Source of the DNA: Mesorhizobium sp. Root552
GTDB lineage: Bacteria > Pseudomonadota > Alphaproteobacteria > Rhizobiales > Rhizobiaceae
Assembly (NCBI RefSeq): GCF_001427285.1
Contig: NZ_LMFV01000003.1
Span: 1 to 64,000, forward strand
DNA length: 64,000 bases
Direction: 5' to 3'
Part shown: in pieces, positions 53,567 through 63,949 of the stretch
Position numbering within the stretch: the first letter of the stretch is position 1
Layout: each line of letters begins with the position of its first letter
Program-made: the position numbers and the translations under genes
Notes under the pieces: generated by a model
Databases searched by the model: none
Told to the model about the DNA's origin: nothing
What the model saw: only the letters and a program-made list of their open reading frames with translations

Positions 53567-53806
53567 ATGGCTTCGATCAGCCGAGTCAAGGAAAGGGCCG
53601 AGGAACAGTCGTCGGCCATGAACACCGATCAGCAGGCAACGATCCGCATGCTGGCCAACGATCTGCACCGCCTCAACCAATCGGTGATGAAGGCGGTCGA
53701 AGCCGGCGTGTCGGTCGAACTGGTGCGGTCCGCCCGTCACCACGGCGGCGACGGCAACTGGGGCGACCTGCTCATCCCGGTGATCGTGACGCAAAGCCAT
53801 AGCTGA
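53567..53806 (+). CDS. Small hypothetical protein downstream of aceA (79 aa)
   Basis: A 79-residue protein from an ATG with AGGGAGAACCGAA. I do not recognise the family. The N-terminal half is helical and polar (ISRVKERAEEQSSAMN, then MLANDLHRLNQSVMKAVEAG) and the C-terminal part is GGDGNWGDLLIPVIVTQ. There is no signal peptide or membrane helix. It starts 46 nt after aceA and is followed by a strong terminator, so it is very likely co-transcribed with aceA and may have a role linked to acetate growth. Confidence 0.75.
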   Translation: MASISRVKERAEEQSSAMNTDQQATIRMLANDLHRLNQSVMKAVEAGVSVELVRSARHHGGDGNWGDLLIPVIVTQSHS

Positions 53807-54224
53807 TAGGCATCGTTTCGGCGATCCAATCTGGCTCAGGACTTGTTGACCACCCGTGCGCCCGACGCACGGGTGGTTTCGTTTCAGGTGCGTCGTGTGA
53901 CCGATGCGACCGCATCGGTCCTGGCCTTCTCCCGCCATCACGCCGCTGCGTCACGCACCGTTTCGATCACATTTTCGAGCGCACGGCCGGGACGATCTAG
54001 ACCCTATGGACATACGCGGTGGAATTTGCCTTACTCCGCACCGGGCGAGTATGGTCCGGTCCAATTTGTTGGTCCTTGACACAGTTTGCCATATCAACCA
54101 AAGGTTCTACCCCTTCAACCTTGAATTGAAATATCGGTGTAAAGTCGCCTTGCCTACGCATACCGAAAGAAACGTCGAGACCTCCAGAACCGCGAGAGGC
54201 GGGCGAGGCGAACTGGTCGTGGAT
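53807..54224. other. Intergenic region between the aceA unit and the receiver-like gene
   Basis: A 418-bp region. The first part holds the terminator at 53850-53876. The second part is AT-richer around 54060-54150 and probably holds the promoter of the next gene. The frame of that gene stays open through much of it, but no ribosome binding site supports an earlier start. Confidence 0.45.
53850..53884 (+). terminator. Rho-independent terminator after the aceA unit
   Basis: CCACCCGTGCG (53850-53860), loop CCCGA, CGCACGGGTGG (53866-53876), then TTTCGTTT: a perfect 11-bp stem with a T-rich tail. Confidence 0.88.
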
Positions 54225-54602
54225 ATGTCCAAAGTCCTGATGGTCGGCAGGTCCAGGATCAATCAGGTCGTGGTTTCAAAAATCATCGAGGGATTGGGAC
54301 TGAAGCCGATTCCGGAGACGCCCGAGGCCGCGGCCAAGACCCTGCTGGCCCTGGTGCCCGGCGCCATCGTCCTCGACGGCGGGGCGGACAACAAGGATTG
54401 CGATGCCCTGATGCCGGCAATCGCGGCCCTGCGGCGGGCTTCCGGCCAATCGAGACCGTCGGTGATCCTGCTTTCCAATCGCACCGGCACGCCTGAGAAC
54501 CTGTCTCTGTCAGGCCTGATCGATGTCGTGGTGGCCAAGCCGATCACGCCCGACCGCTTGCAGCCGGTGCTGAACCGCCTGATCACGCACGGCCACGTCT
54601 GA
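54225..54602 (+). CDS. Receiver-like (CheY-fold) protein with degenerate acidic pocket
   Basis: A 125-residue single-domain protein with the alternating beta/alpha pattern of response-regulator receivers: SKVLMVG (beta 1), GAIVLDGG (beta 3, D51 in the phospho-acceptor position), SVILLSNRTG (beta 4) and VVVAKPITPDRLQ (conserved Lys-Pro). The acidic pair that should follow beta 1 is replaced by GRSR, so Mg-dependent phosphorylation is doubtful. No kinase or output gene is adjacent. The ATG at 54225 is used; a GTG 6 nt upstream is in frame. It is followed by pyrC after about 100 bp. Confidence 0.65.
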   Translation: MSKVLMVGRSRINQVVVSKIIEGLGLKPIPETPEAAAKTLLALVPGAIVLDGGADNKDCDALMPAIAALRRASGQSRPSVILLSNRTGTPENLSLSGLIDVVVAKPITPDRLQPVLNRLITHGHV

Positions 54603-54708
54603 GAACGGCGCAAAGCGCCAACTCAACAAAAGCCTGCCATTCGGCGGCAAGCCATGTATATCGCTGCTCAATGTGCTGCGTCTTTCCCAGCCGCGAAGGG
54701 GTAATGCG

Positions 54709-55800
54709 ATGAACATCGGCGAGCTTTTCGATGCGACGGCAGACGCTGCGGACGCCGTGCCTTCGCTCACCATCCGCCGCCCGGACGACTGGCATATCCA
54801 CCTGCGCGACGGCGGGATGCTGAAGGCCGTGCTGCCTTTTACCGCGGCGCAGTTCGCCCGCGGCATCGTCATGCCCAACCTCGTTCCGCCGGTGACAAGC
54901 GTCGCCGACGCCACCGCCTATCGCGAGCGCATCATGGCTGCACGTCCGGATGGTTCCGATTTCCAGCCGCTGATGACCTGCTACCTCACCGACCACACCC
55001 GGCCGGATGAAATCGAGCGCGGCTTTGCCGAACGCGCCTGGATCGCCGCCAAGCTCTATCCGGCAGGCGCCACCACCAATGCTCATCATGGCGTCACCGA
55101 TCTCGTCGCGCTGGCGCCGGTGCTGGAGCGGATGGAAAAAATCGGCATGCCGGTGCTCATCCATGGTGAATCGACCGATCCGAGCGTCGACATCTTCGAT
55201 CGCGAGGAAGTGTTCATGGAAAAGAGCCTGCTGCCGCTGCTCAAGCGGCATCAAGGGCTGAAGGCGGTGATCGAGCACGTCACCACCTCCGGCACGGTCG
55301 ACATCGTACGCGCGCACGCACCGCGCGTTGCCGGCACGGTCACGCCGCATCACCTCGTCATCAACCGCACCTCGATTTTCCAGGGCGGCCTGCGTCCGCA
55401 TCTCTACTGCCTGCCGGTGGCCAAGCGCGAAAGCCATCGCCTCGCCCTGCGCAAGGCCGTCACGTCCGGTGAGAGCTGCTTCATGATCGGCACCGACACC
55501 GCGCCGCATGTGCGCGGCGCCAAGGAGGCCGAGTGCTGTTCCGCCGGCATTTTCGGCGGCGTCACCGCCTTGCAGACCTATGTCCAGGTTTTCGACGAGG
55601 AAGGCGCGCTCGACCGTTTCGAGGCCTTTGCCTCGCTGAACGGCGCGCGCTTCCATGGGCTCGAACCGAACAAAGGCACGCTCACGCTTCTGAAGCGCCC
55701 CTCCAGCGTGCTGTCGGCAGTCCCCGTCGACGAAAAGGAAGTGGTCGTCTTCCGTGGCGGCGAAGTGCTGCCGTGGTCGATCGGTCGGGTGAAGGCCTGA
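54709..55800 (+). CDS. pyrC: Dihydroorotase PyrC (class II)
   Basis: A 363-residue metal-dependent amidohydrolase that closes carbamoyl aspartate to dihydroorotate in pyrimidine synthesis. Zinc site residues: DDWHIHLRDGGML (HxH), KLYPAGATTNAHHGV (the carboxylated lysine), PVLIHGES, TPHHLVINR and GTDTAPH. Length fits class II enzymes (about 345-350), with roughly 15 extra N-terminal residues. The ATG at 54709 follows GAAGGGGTAATGCG. It is convergent with the MttB-family gene, and a 117-bp palindrome fills the gap. Confidence 0.95.
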   Translation: MNIGELFDATADAADAVPSLTIRRPDDWHIHLRDGGMLKAVLPFTAAQFARGIVMPNLVPPVTSVADATAYRERIMAARPDGSDFQPLMTCYLTDHTRPDEIERGFAERAWIAAKLYPAGATTNAHHGVTDLVALAPVLERMEKIGMPVLIHGESTDPSVDIFDREEVFMEKSLLPLLKRHQGLKAVIEHVTTSGTVDIVRAHAPRVAGTVTPHHLVINRTSIFQGGLRPHLYCLPVAKRESHRLALRKAVTSGESCFMIGTDTAPHVRGAKEAECCSAGIFGGVTALQTYVQVFDEEGALDRFEAFASLNGARFHGLEPNKGTLTLLKRPSSVLSAVPVDEKEVVVFRGGEVLPWSIGRVKA

Positions 55801-55820
55801 GGCTCCGGCACAATCTGAGA

Positions 55821-55937
55821 TTCAGGTCAGGGCGCGTTGAAAATCGCGGCTTTCGAGAACCGGGGCGGAATGTACATAAAAGTATGTGAGCACCGGAAGC
55901 GTAGAAAGCTGCGATTTGCAGATCGCCCTGACTTGAA
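55821..55937. repeat. 117-bp imperfect palindrome between pyrC and the MttB-family gene
   Basis: Nested arms: TTCAGGTCAGGGCG (55821-55834) with CGCCCTGACTTGAA (55924-55937), 13 of 14; AAATCGCGGCTTTC (55841-55854) with GAAAGCTGCGATTT (55904-55917), 13 of 14; apex ACATA-AAAG-TATGT (55874-55887). It occupies nearly all of the space between two convergent stop codons. It looks like a dispersed palindromic element, able to act as a two-way terminator. Confidence 0.65.
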
Positions 55938-55940
55938 CCG

Positions 55941-57530
55941 CTACCCGCCCATGCCGCTTCTCGGCAGCTTGATCAAATCTTCGAAGCGGGCGCGCAGCTT
56001 GTCGTCGGTCGCCCGTGAGACATGGCGGGGAAAGACTTCCGCCAGCACGCGCTTCTTCTCGGCGATGGCCCGCATCAGGATATCGGGACGGCCCTTCTCG
56101 TTCCATTCCTTGGGCGAAAAGCGGTCGCCGACGGCCGGATAGAAATATTCGGTCTGCATCAGTTTCAGCGTCTGCTCGTTGCCGAGATAGTGTCCGGGTC
56201 CGCTCAGGCACACTTCCGAGATGGTGGCGACCGACAGCGCGTCATCCGTCACTTCGAGCCCGCGCACGCAGCGCAGACAATGGCCGAGCATGTCGTTGTC
56301 GATAATCAGGCTTTCGAGGCAAAAGCCGAGCAGCGAGGCATGCATGCCCGCCGACTCATAGACGAGATTCAGCCCGGACAGGCCGGCCATGACATTGGTG
56401 ATCCCCTTTTCATAACCCGCCTGGATATCGGGCAGCTTGGAATCCGACATGCCGGCCGCCGAACCGCCGGGCAGGTCATAGAACTGCGCCATCTGGGCGC
56501 AAGCCGCCGTCAGCACCGCCTGTTCAGCCGAGCCGCCCGACATCGCCCCGGTGCGCAAATCCGAGACGAACGGCCAGGTGCCGAAGATCGCGGGATGGCC
56601 GGGCTTGATGGCGTTGACGTAGACGAGGCCAGCCAGCACTTCGGCGACCGCCTGCACCACTGCGCCGGCAATCGCCGCCGGCGCGGTCGCGCCCGCCTGT
56701 CCAGCCGAAAGAAGCAGGATCGGGATGCCTCCTTCGACGCAGGCTTCGAGCACGCCGCAGGCATCCTCGGCGAACTTCATCGGCGGCACCACGAAGCAGT
56801 TTGAATTGGAGACGAACGGGCGTTCGCGGAAATTATCCTCGCCGCCGGCGATCGCATAGAGCATTTCCAGCGCCGGCTTGACGTTCTCGCGCACGGTAAA
56901 CGACGTGCCGACATGCTTCGACGTCCCCATCACGCAGGCATAGAGCGTGTTGAAGTCCATTTCGAGCGGATCGGGAATGTCGCGCGGCACCATCGGGCGC
57001 TGGAAGAAATGGATATTGTCCAGCCCGTCGACAAGGCGGGCGGCATCGTAGATGTCCTGCACCAGCGATTCCCGGTACTGGCGCTTCTCGACGTCCACCA
57101 GGTGCACGGCAGCGCCTGCGGTGCCATAGTGCACGCGCTTGCCCTGGATCACCATGTCATGCCTCGGGTCCTGCCCGTGCAGCGTGAAATTCCGCGCCGC
57201 GCGCTTGATGGTGTCGAGCACCAGGTTGCGCGGAAAGCGGATGCGGCCGTCCTCGCCGAGGGTTGCGCCGGCCCGCGTCAAGGCCTCGACGCAGGAAGGA
57301 ATGGCGTTGGCGAAGCCGACCGTCTCGAGGACCGTAAGCACGGCTTCGTGGATGCGTTCCAGATCGTTCTGGTCCAACGGCTTATACCTGCCGCCTTCCA
57401 TTCCGGGCCGTATCGGCCTGACGTCATCGGCCAGCGGCGCGGCCCGCATCGCGCGCCTCGCTTCACGCCCTCCGGCGCGGCGCGCCCTTTGTTCGGTCGA
57501 TTCTTCCTGCTTTTCAGCCACAACAGACAT
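55941..57530 (-). CDS. Trimethylamine methyltransferase (MttB) superfamily protein, non-pyrrolysine
   Basis: A 529-residue TIM-barrel methyltransferase of the MttB superfamily. The body shows ILLLSAGQAGATAPAAIAGAVVQA, then HPAIFGTWPFVSDLRTGAMSGGSAEQAVL and CLSGPGHYLGNEQTLKLMQ, all family blocks. There is no in-frame amber codon, so it is one of the many members without pyrrolysine, which demethylate quaternary amines such as glycine betaine and pass the methyl to a corrinoid protein. No corrinoid protein or activase gene is visible. A charged N-terminal segment (about 1-45, Arg/Glu/Ala-rich) is extra. The ATG at 57530 has CCAGGAGG upstream. A MocR regulator gene lies upstream on the same strand. 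Confidence 0.88.
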   Translation of the reverse strand: MSVVAEKQEESTEQRARRAGGREARRAMRAAPLADDVRPIRPGMEGGRYKPLDQNDLERIHEAVLTVLETVGFANAIPSCVEALTRAGATLGEDGRIRFPRNLVLDTIKRAARNFTLHGQDPRHDMVIQGKRVHYGTAGAAVHLVDVEKRQYRESLVQDIYDAARLVDGLDNIHFFQRPMVPRDIPDPLEMDFNTLYACVMGTSKHVGTSFTVRENVKPALEMLYAIAGGEDNFRERPFVSNSNCFVVPPMKFAEDACGVLEACVEGGIPILLLSAGQAGATAPAAIAGAVVQAVAEVLAGLVYVNAIKPGHPAIFGTWPFVSDLRTGAMSGGSAEQAVLTAACAQMAQFYDLPGGSAAGMSDSKLPDIQAGYEKGITNVMAGLSGLNLVYESAGMHASLLGFCLESLIIDNDMLGHCLRCVRGLEVTDDALSVATISEVCLSGPGHYLGNEQTLKLMQTEYFYPAVGDRFSPKEWNEKGRPDILMRAIAEKKRVLAEVFPRHVSRATDDKLRARFEDLIKLPRSGMGG

Positions 57531-57663
57531 GGCTGGTCCTCCTGGTTGCAGCGAAGCCAAGCCTCGGTGGTTGATCCACCGCTTGCCGGCCTTGTTCCCA
57601 TTTTGATTCGACTATGCTCTTGCCATTGGCACAGACCATGAGCCAGGGGATTTCACCAGATGG

Positions 57664-57707
57664 GCCAGAAAAGCGCCGCGTGCCTCCCTCGCAGGAGACG
57701 CGCGGCG
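57664..57707 (-). terminator. Terminator after the MocR gene
   Basis: CGCCGCG (57674-57680) with CGCGGCG (57701-57707) and an inner CTCC/GGAG pair. On the minus strand the stem is followed by CTTTTCTGG. It separates the MocR gene from the MttB-family gene. Confidence 0.6.
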
Positions 57708-57716
57708 ACAGATGGT

Positions 57717-59207
57717 TCAGGCAGCCGCGGGACGGCGGCCCGCCGCCGTGGCCAGCTCGCGGATGCCCGGCTCGATGTGCTGCAGGGCGATCGAAGAAAT
57801 GCCCAGCCGCATGAAGCGCGACGGCTTGTCGTTCTGGTCGAAGAAGCGGCCGCCCGGTTCGATGATGACGCTGCGGCTGGCGGCTGCGATGGCGAGGTCG
57901 CGCGAATCGGTGCCGCGAGGCCCTTCCAGCCAGAGCGAGGTGCCGCCGGCCGAATTGGTCGAGCGCCATTCCGGCAGGAAGGCGGAAATGGCGTGGACCA
58001 GGCGCTTGCGGCGCTCCTCGAAAGCCGAAGACAGCCGCCGCACCAGCGCCTCGTGGTGACCGAGCGACAGGAACAGCGCCACCGCGCGCTGATTGTTGGC
58101 GGGCGGATGGCGCAGCATGAAGCGGCGCAGCGCGCGCAATTCCGCGATCAGTCCGGCGGAGGCGACGATGTAGCCAAGCCTGAGGCCCGGCGCCAAGGTC
58201 TTCGACATGGAGCCGACATAGATCACGCGGCCGGAGCGATCGACGCTCTTCAGCGCCTGCTGCGGTGCCTCGTCGAGCAACTGGCTGTCATAGCCGTCCT
58301 CGATGATGATCTGGTTGTTGCGGTTGGCCCGCGCCAGGAGATCCTGCCGCCGCTCGTCGGACAGCGGCACCATGGTCGGGCAGTGGTGGCTCGGCGTGAC
58401 GAAGACAAAGCCCGCATCCGACGGGATGGATGACGTCACGATGCCGGACTGGTCGACCGGCACCGGCAGCGTCTGCGCCCCGGCCAGCCGGAAGATCGAG
58501 CGTGCGTCCGGATAGCCCGGATCTTCCATCGCCACCTTCGAGCCCTTGGTCATCAGAAGCGTCGCCAGCATGTAGAGCGCGTTCTGCGCGCCCAGCGTGA
58601 CGATGATCTCGTCCGGATTGGCGAAGATGCCCCGGCGCGGCAACAGCCTTGCCTGGATCTGCTCGATCAGCAACGGGTCGTCGCGGTCGACCATGTCGGA
58701 GGCCCAGCTGCGGATTTCAAGCACCGCCAGCGCCATGCGGTTGCATTCGCGCCACTCGGCGGTCGGGAACAGGGCCGGGTCGAACTGGCCGTAGACGAAC
58801 GGATAGGACGACTTGATCCAGTTTTCGTGCTTGGCCGGCGGCGGCATGTCGCTGGCCGCAATCTGGCAGCGCGCCTTCCAGTCGATCTCGTTCGACTGCT
58901 CAGGCGCCTTCTGCGGCTTGGCCGGCGTCGCCAGCACTTCCGGATTGACGAAATGGCCACGGCGCTCGCGCGCCACGAGGAAGCCCTGATCGACCAGTTG
59001 CTGGAAAGCCAGCACGACGGTGCCGCGCGCCACGCCGAGTTTCTCGGCCAGGATGCGGCATGAGGGAAGCGGCATGGAGGCGGCAATCTGCCTGTCCAGA
59101 ATGGCTGCAACGATCGCCTGCCTGATCTGCGCCTGGAGGGTCTGGCCGGATTCCGCCGAAATGCGGAACAGGCCCGACCAAATGGCCGTGTCATTTCGCT
59201 GTGGCAT
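57717..59207 (-). CDS. MocR family regulator (GntR winged helix fused to aminotransferase fold)
   Basis: A 496-residue PLP-binding regulator. The N-terminal GntR winged helix (about 20-88: LQAQIRQAIVAAILDRQI, LPSCRILAEKLGVARGTVVLAFQQL) is joined to a class I aminotransferase-like domain. That domain has ALYMLATLL, EDPGYPDARSIFRLAGA and the PLP lysine region YVGSMSKTLAPGLRLGY. MocR proteins sense PLP adducts of amino acids or amines. The ATG follows GAGGAAACTCAC. The next gene encodes the MttB-like methyltransferase, a possible target. A palindrome TGTGCC-GT-GGCACA lies 50 bp upstream of its start. Confidence 0.9.
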   Translation of the reverse strand: MPQRNDTAIWSGLFRISAESGQTLQAQIRQAIVAAILDRQIAASMPLPSCRILAEKLGVARGTVVLAFQQLVDQGFLVARERRGHFVNPEVLATPAKPQKAPEQSNEIDWKARCQIAASDMPPPAKHENWIKSSYPFVYGQFDPALFPTAEWRECNRMALAVLEIRSWASDMVDRDDPLLIEQIQARLLPRRGIFANPDEIIVTLGAQNALYMLATLLMTKGSKVAMEDPGYPDARSIFRLAGAQTLPVPVDQSGIVTSSIPSDAGFVFVTPSHHCPTMVPLSDERRQDLLARANRNNQIIIEDGYDSQLLDEAPQQALKSVDRSGRVIYVGSMSKTLAPGLRLGYIVASAGLIAELRALRRFMLRHPPANNQRAVALFLSLGHHEALVRRLSSAFEERRKRLVHAISAFLPEWRSTNSAGGTSLWLEGPRGTDSRDLAIAAASRSVIIEPGGRFFDQNDKPSRFMRLGISSIALQHIEPGIRELATAAGRRPAAA

Positions 59208-59256
59208 GTGAGTTTCCTCGGTGGTCAGTCTTTTTTATTTTCGTGGACCAGTCGAA

Positions 59257-59270
59257 TGTGCCGTGGCACA
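59257..59270. promoter_or_regulatory. Palindrome upstream of the MocR gene
   Basis: TGTGCC-GT-GGCACA has perfect 6-bp arms. Its position 50 bp before the MocR ATG makes it a candidate autoregulatory site, although MocR proteins usually bind direct repeats. Confidence 0.35.
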
Positions 59271-59365
59271 AGAGATTAAGCCAATCAATTTTTCTGATCG
59301 CTAGGATTTATGCCAGTGATCGATCACGATGCGGCCAGCTTGGTTTTCCGGCTGCTAATGTGCTA

Positions 59366-59379
59366 TTCAATCGATTGAA
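59366..59379. promoter_or_regulatory. Palindrome upstream of pgi
   Basis: TTCAATCGATTGAA is a perfect 14-bp palindrome with a central CG, the style of LacI-family operators, 86 bp before the pgi start. The core resembles the palindrome upstream of potF. Confidence 0.4.
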
Positions 59380-59465
59380 ATTCGACTAGATAGGTCGCCT
59401 TGAACCTCGCCGCAGCCGAGTGAGGTCTGCTAGAGTACCCAGCATACCGTCTCTGGAGCCTCCCC

Positions 59466-61103
<1,638 letters not shown>

Positions 61104-61106
61104 GTT

Positions 61107-61817
61107 TTGGCCGACATCAAGGGAATCCTCTTCGACAAGGACGGCACCCTTGTCGATTTCAACGCAACTTGGTCCGGCGTTGCCGACTTCATGGCGCTGG
61201 AAGCCGCCGAGGGCGACCGGGCGCGGGCCGACAGGCTTCTCGCAGCTGCCGGCCTCGATCCGAAGACCCGCCGCTTCAAGGCGGATTCGGTGTTTGCCGC
61301 CGGCACCAATCTCGACGTGATCGAGCTGTGGCTGCCGCAGCTTTCGCGGGCCGAGCAGATCACCGCGGTTGAACGGTTCAACGTCATCACTACCGAACAG
61401 GGAGCTGCACTGGCGGTGCCGCTGCCGGGCGTCATCGATGCTCTCGGCGCGCTACACGCCAGGCCATACCGGCTTGGGGTCGCCACCAACGATTCCACGC
61501 TTGGCTGCGAACGGACGCTGGCGACGCTTTCCATCGCGCAACTGTTCGATGCCGCCTATGGCTATGATGCGGTGGCCAATCCGAAACCGGCGCCAGACAC
61601 CGTTGTCGCCTTTTGCGATCTCACCGGCCTGAAGTCCATCGAGATCGCCATGGTCGGCGACAATCGCCACGACCTCGAAATGGCGCGCGCCGGCGGCTGC
61701 GGCCTTGCCATCGGCGTCCTGTCGGGAACCGGCACGCGCGAAAGCCTGTCGCCGATTGCCGATGTCGTGCTGGAATCGGTCGCCGACCTGCCCGGCTTCC
61801 TCGCCGCGCGGGGGTGA
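61107..61817 (+). CDS. HAD-superfamily phosphatase (Gph-like)
   Basis: A 236-residue HAD subfamily IA hydrolase. Motif I is ILFDKDGTLVDFNATW (nucleophile Asp), motif II VATNDS, motif III lysine in NPKPAPDT, and motif IV MVGDNRHDLEMARAG. The cap domain is helical. The start is TTG at 61107, preceded by GAGGGGGTAGG and 3 nt after pgi. Phosphoglycolate phosphatase is the nearest common annotation, but coupling to pgi suggests a sugar phosphate may be the substrate. Confidence 0.88.
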   Translation: MADIKGILFDKDGTLVDFNATWSGVADFMALEAAEGDRARADRLLAAAGLDPKTRRFKADSVFAAGTNLDVIELWLPQLSRAEQITAVERFNVITTEQGAALAVPLPGVIDALGALHARPYRLGVATNDSTLGCERTLATLSIAQLFDAAYGYDAVANPKPAPDTVVAFCDLTGLKSIEIAMVGDNRHDLEMARAGGCGLAIGVLSGTGTRESLSPIADVVLESVADLPGFLAARG

Positions 61818-61863
61818 GTAGCGGGCGCCTGGCGGTAGGCGAGGGCTTATTTTCACTGCGCAG

Positions 61864-61891
61864 GCCCGGACGGAAGACCGGGCGCCACTTT
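61864..61891 (+). terminator. Possible terminator after the HAD gene
   Basis: GCCCGG (61864-61869), loop ACGGAAGA, CCGGGC (61878-61883), then GCCACTTTTCC. It lies between the convergent HAD and trpS genes; the stem is short. Confidence 0.45.
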
Positions 61892-61910
61892 TCCTGGAAT
61901 TGCTCCGCGA

Positions 61911-62978
61911 TCAGTCCTGCAGCAGGCCGATGATGTCGCGCACCGAGCGCATCGTCTTTTCCGCCAGTGCGCCGGCCCGTTCGCCGCCGTCCTTCAGCAC
62001 GGCGTCGACATAGGCGCGGTCGGCTGAAATGCGGCGCATCTCGCTCGCCACCGGGGCAAGCCTGTCCACCGCGAGGTCGGCCAGCGCCGGCTTGAACACG
62101 GAAAACTGCTGGCCGCCATACTGCTTCAGCACCTCTTCCTTGGTGATCTCGGCAAGGCCGGCATAGATACCGACGAGGTTTTCCGCCTCGGGGCGGCTGG
62201 CCAGCCCGTCAACCTCGCTGGGCAAAGCCTCGGGATCGGTCTTGGCCTTCTTGATCTTCTTCGAAATGGTGTCTGCATCGTCGGTCAGGTTGATGCGCGA
62301 CAGATCCGAGGGATCGGACTTCGACATCTTCTTCGAGCCGTCGCGCAAGCTCATGATGCGCGCAGCCGGCCCGCCGATCACCGGTTCGGTGATCGGGAAG
62401 AAGCCGTTGACCGTCTCGTCGCCGACCTTCATCTCAACGCCGATGCCGAGTTCGGCAATGCGGGCGGAAAAGTCGTTGTTGAACTTCTGGGCAATGTCGC
62501 GCGTCAGTTCCAGATGCTGCTTCTGGTCTTCGCCGACCGGCACGTGGGTGGCCCGGTAGACGAGGATGTCGGCCGCCATCAGGCTCGGATAGGCAAGCAA
62601 GCCGAGCGAGGCGTTCTCGCGGTCCTTGCCGGCCTTGTCCTTGAACTGCGTCATGCGGTTCATCCAGCCGATGCGCGCCACGCAATTGAAGATCCAGGCA
62701 AGTTCCGCGTGCTGCATCACCCGCGACTGGTTGAAGACGATGTGCTTCTTCGGGTCGATGCCGGAGGCGAGGAAGGCAGCGGTGATCTGGCGCGTCTGGT
62801 CCTTGAGGTCGTCATGCACAAGTTGCGCGGTCAGCGAATGCAGGTCGACGACGCAATAGATGCAGTCGGATGTTTCCTGCAGGGCGACGAATTTCTTGAT
62901 GGCGCCGAGGTAATTGCCGAGATGCAGGTTTCCGGTCGGCTGGACGCCTGAGAAAACGAGGGGCTTGAAGGCGGTCAT
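61911..62978 (-). CDS. trpS: Tryptophanyl-tRNA synthetase
   Basis: A 355-residue class I synthetase charging tRNA-Trp. The HIGH-type motif is [18 protein letters not shown] near the N-terminus and the second signature is [11 protein letters not shown] (KMSKS). Length is standard. I chose the ATG at 62978 with AAGAGGACATC upstream rather than a start at 63014. It is convergent with the pgi-HAD unit. Confidence 0.96.
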   Translation of the reverse strand: MTAFKPLVFSGVQPTGNLHLGNYLGAIKKFVALQETSDCIYCVVDLHSLTAQLVHDDLKDQTRQITAAFLASGIDPKKHIVFNQSRVMQHAELAWIFNCVARIGWMNRMTQFKDKAGKDRENASLGLLAYPSLMAADILVYRATHVPVGEDQKQHLELTRDIAQKFNNDFSARIAELGIGVEMKVGDETVNGFFPITEPVIGGPAARIMSLRDGSKKMSKSDPSDLSRINLTDDADTISKKIKKAKTDPEALPSEVDGLASRPEAENLVGIYAGLAEITKEEVLKQYGGQQFSVFKPALADLAVDRLAPVASEMRRISADRAYVDAVLKDGGERAGALAEKTMRSVRDIIGLLQD

Positions 62979-63188
62979 GATGTCCTCTTGGCTTGTGGAG
63001 GGCCGTTCGCGCATGGCCTTGAAAAGCTGCCGGCTTTTCGGGAAGGATCATGCGGCTTTTTGAAACCTGCTTGGGATGTCTTTCGACGGCGCGCTTATGA
63101 ACGATGGCAGGGGCGCGATCAAGAGGCCGGATCGAAGCATTCTTGCTGCTGTCGTCACCAGGCCCCTCGTGATAGAACAACCTTGGCG

Positions 63189-63216
63189 GGAACGTTTTTG
63201 CCCGCCGGCCATCCAA
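63189..63216 (+). promoter_or_regulatory. ECF-type promoter of sigma gene 2
   Basis: GGAACG (63189-63194), 16-bp spacer beginning TTTTT, then ATCCAA (63211-63216), 22 nt before the ATG. This is the same spacing and leader length as for sigma gene 1. Confidence 0.7.
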
Positions 63217-63238
63217 TGGCCCGGACGGAGGAATTCTT

Positions 63239-63949
63239 ATGCCGTTGCCGGAGCAAGTCGCGCTGAGGCGCGCTGGCGACCTTGACGACCAGACTCTGGT
63301 CCGTCTGGCGATGGCGCAGGATGCCGCCGCGTTGCGCACCATCATGACACGGCACAACCAGAGGCTATACCGGCTGGCGCGAAGCATTCTCGTTGATGAC
63401 AATGAAGCCGAAGACGCACTGCAGGAGGCTTACCTCAGCGCCTTTACCCATCTCGCAGGCTTCCGCGGCGACGCGGCGCTGGCAACCTGGCTGTCGCGCA
63501 TCGTCATCAACGAATCGATCGCGCGCCTGCGCAAGAAACGACGTTTTCCCACCGTGCCGCCTGCGCGTCCCGGCCTGGACAGCGCACAGATCATCGCATT
63601 TTCCAACACCACGAGCCCGGACGATCCGGAACGACAAATGGCACAAAGACAGATCCTTGAGCTGGTTGAAAAAGCCACCGACAGCTTGCCCGAAAGCTTT
63701 CGCGCCGTCTTCGTGGCGCGGGCGATCGAAGGCCTCAGCACGGAAGAAACCGCCGAACTTCTCGATCTCAAGCCGGAAACCGTAAAGACCCGGCTGTTCC
63801 GCGCCCGCAAGCTGCTGCGCGACCGGCTGGAGGCGCAGGTGGGCGAAGTGCTTGTCGATGCCTTTCCGTTTGCTGGCGAGCGCTGCGCATGCGTCACGGA
63901 GAAAGTGATGGGGAGGCTCGGCTTCTCGAGCGATCTCACGGAGACCTGA
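63239..63949 (+). CDS. ECF RNA polymerase sigma factor (paralogue 2)
   Basis: A 236-residue sigma factor clearly paralogous to the one at 7703-8395. Region 2 has HNQRLYRLARSILVDDNEAEDAL, then FRGDAALATWLSRIVIN, and region 4 has LPESFRAVFVARAIEG, then LKPETVKTRLFRARKLL. The extension after sigma4 again contains DAFPFAGERC, followed by VTEKVMGRLGF. The ATG follows GGAGGAATTCTT. Its promoter carries the shared motif, so either factor could activate either gene. No anti-sigma gene is visible in the last 50 bp; the window ends too soon to judge. Confidence 0.93.
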   Translation: MPLPEQVALRRAGDLDDQTLVRLAMAQDAAALRTIMTRHNQRLYRLARSILVDDNEAEDALQEAYLSAFTHLAGFRGDAALATWLSRIVINESIARLRKKRRFPTVPPARPGLDSAQIIAFSNTTSPDDPERQMAQRQILELVEKATDSLPESFRAVFVARAIEGLSTEETAELLDLKPETVKTRLFRARKLLRDRLEAQVGEVLVDAFPFAGERCACVTEKVMGRLGFSSDLTET

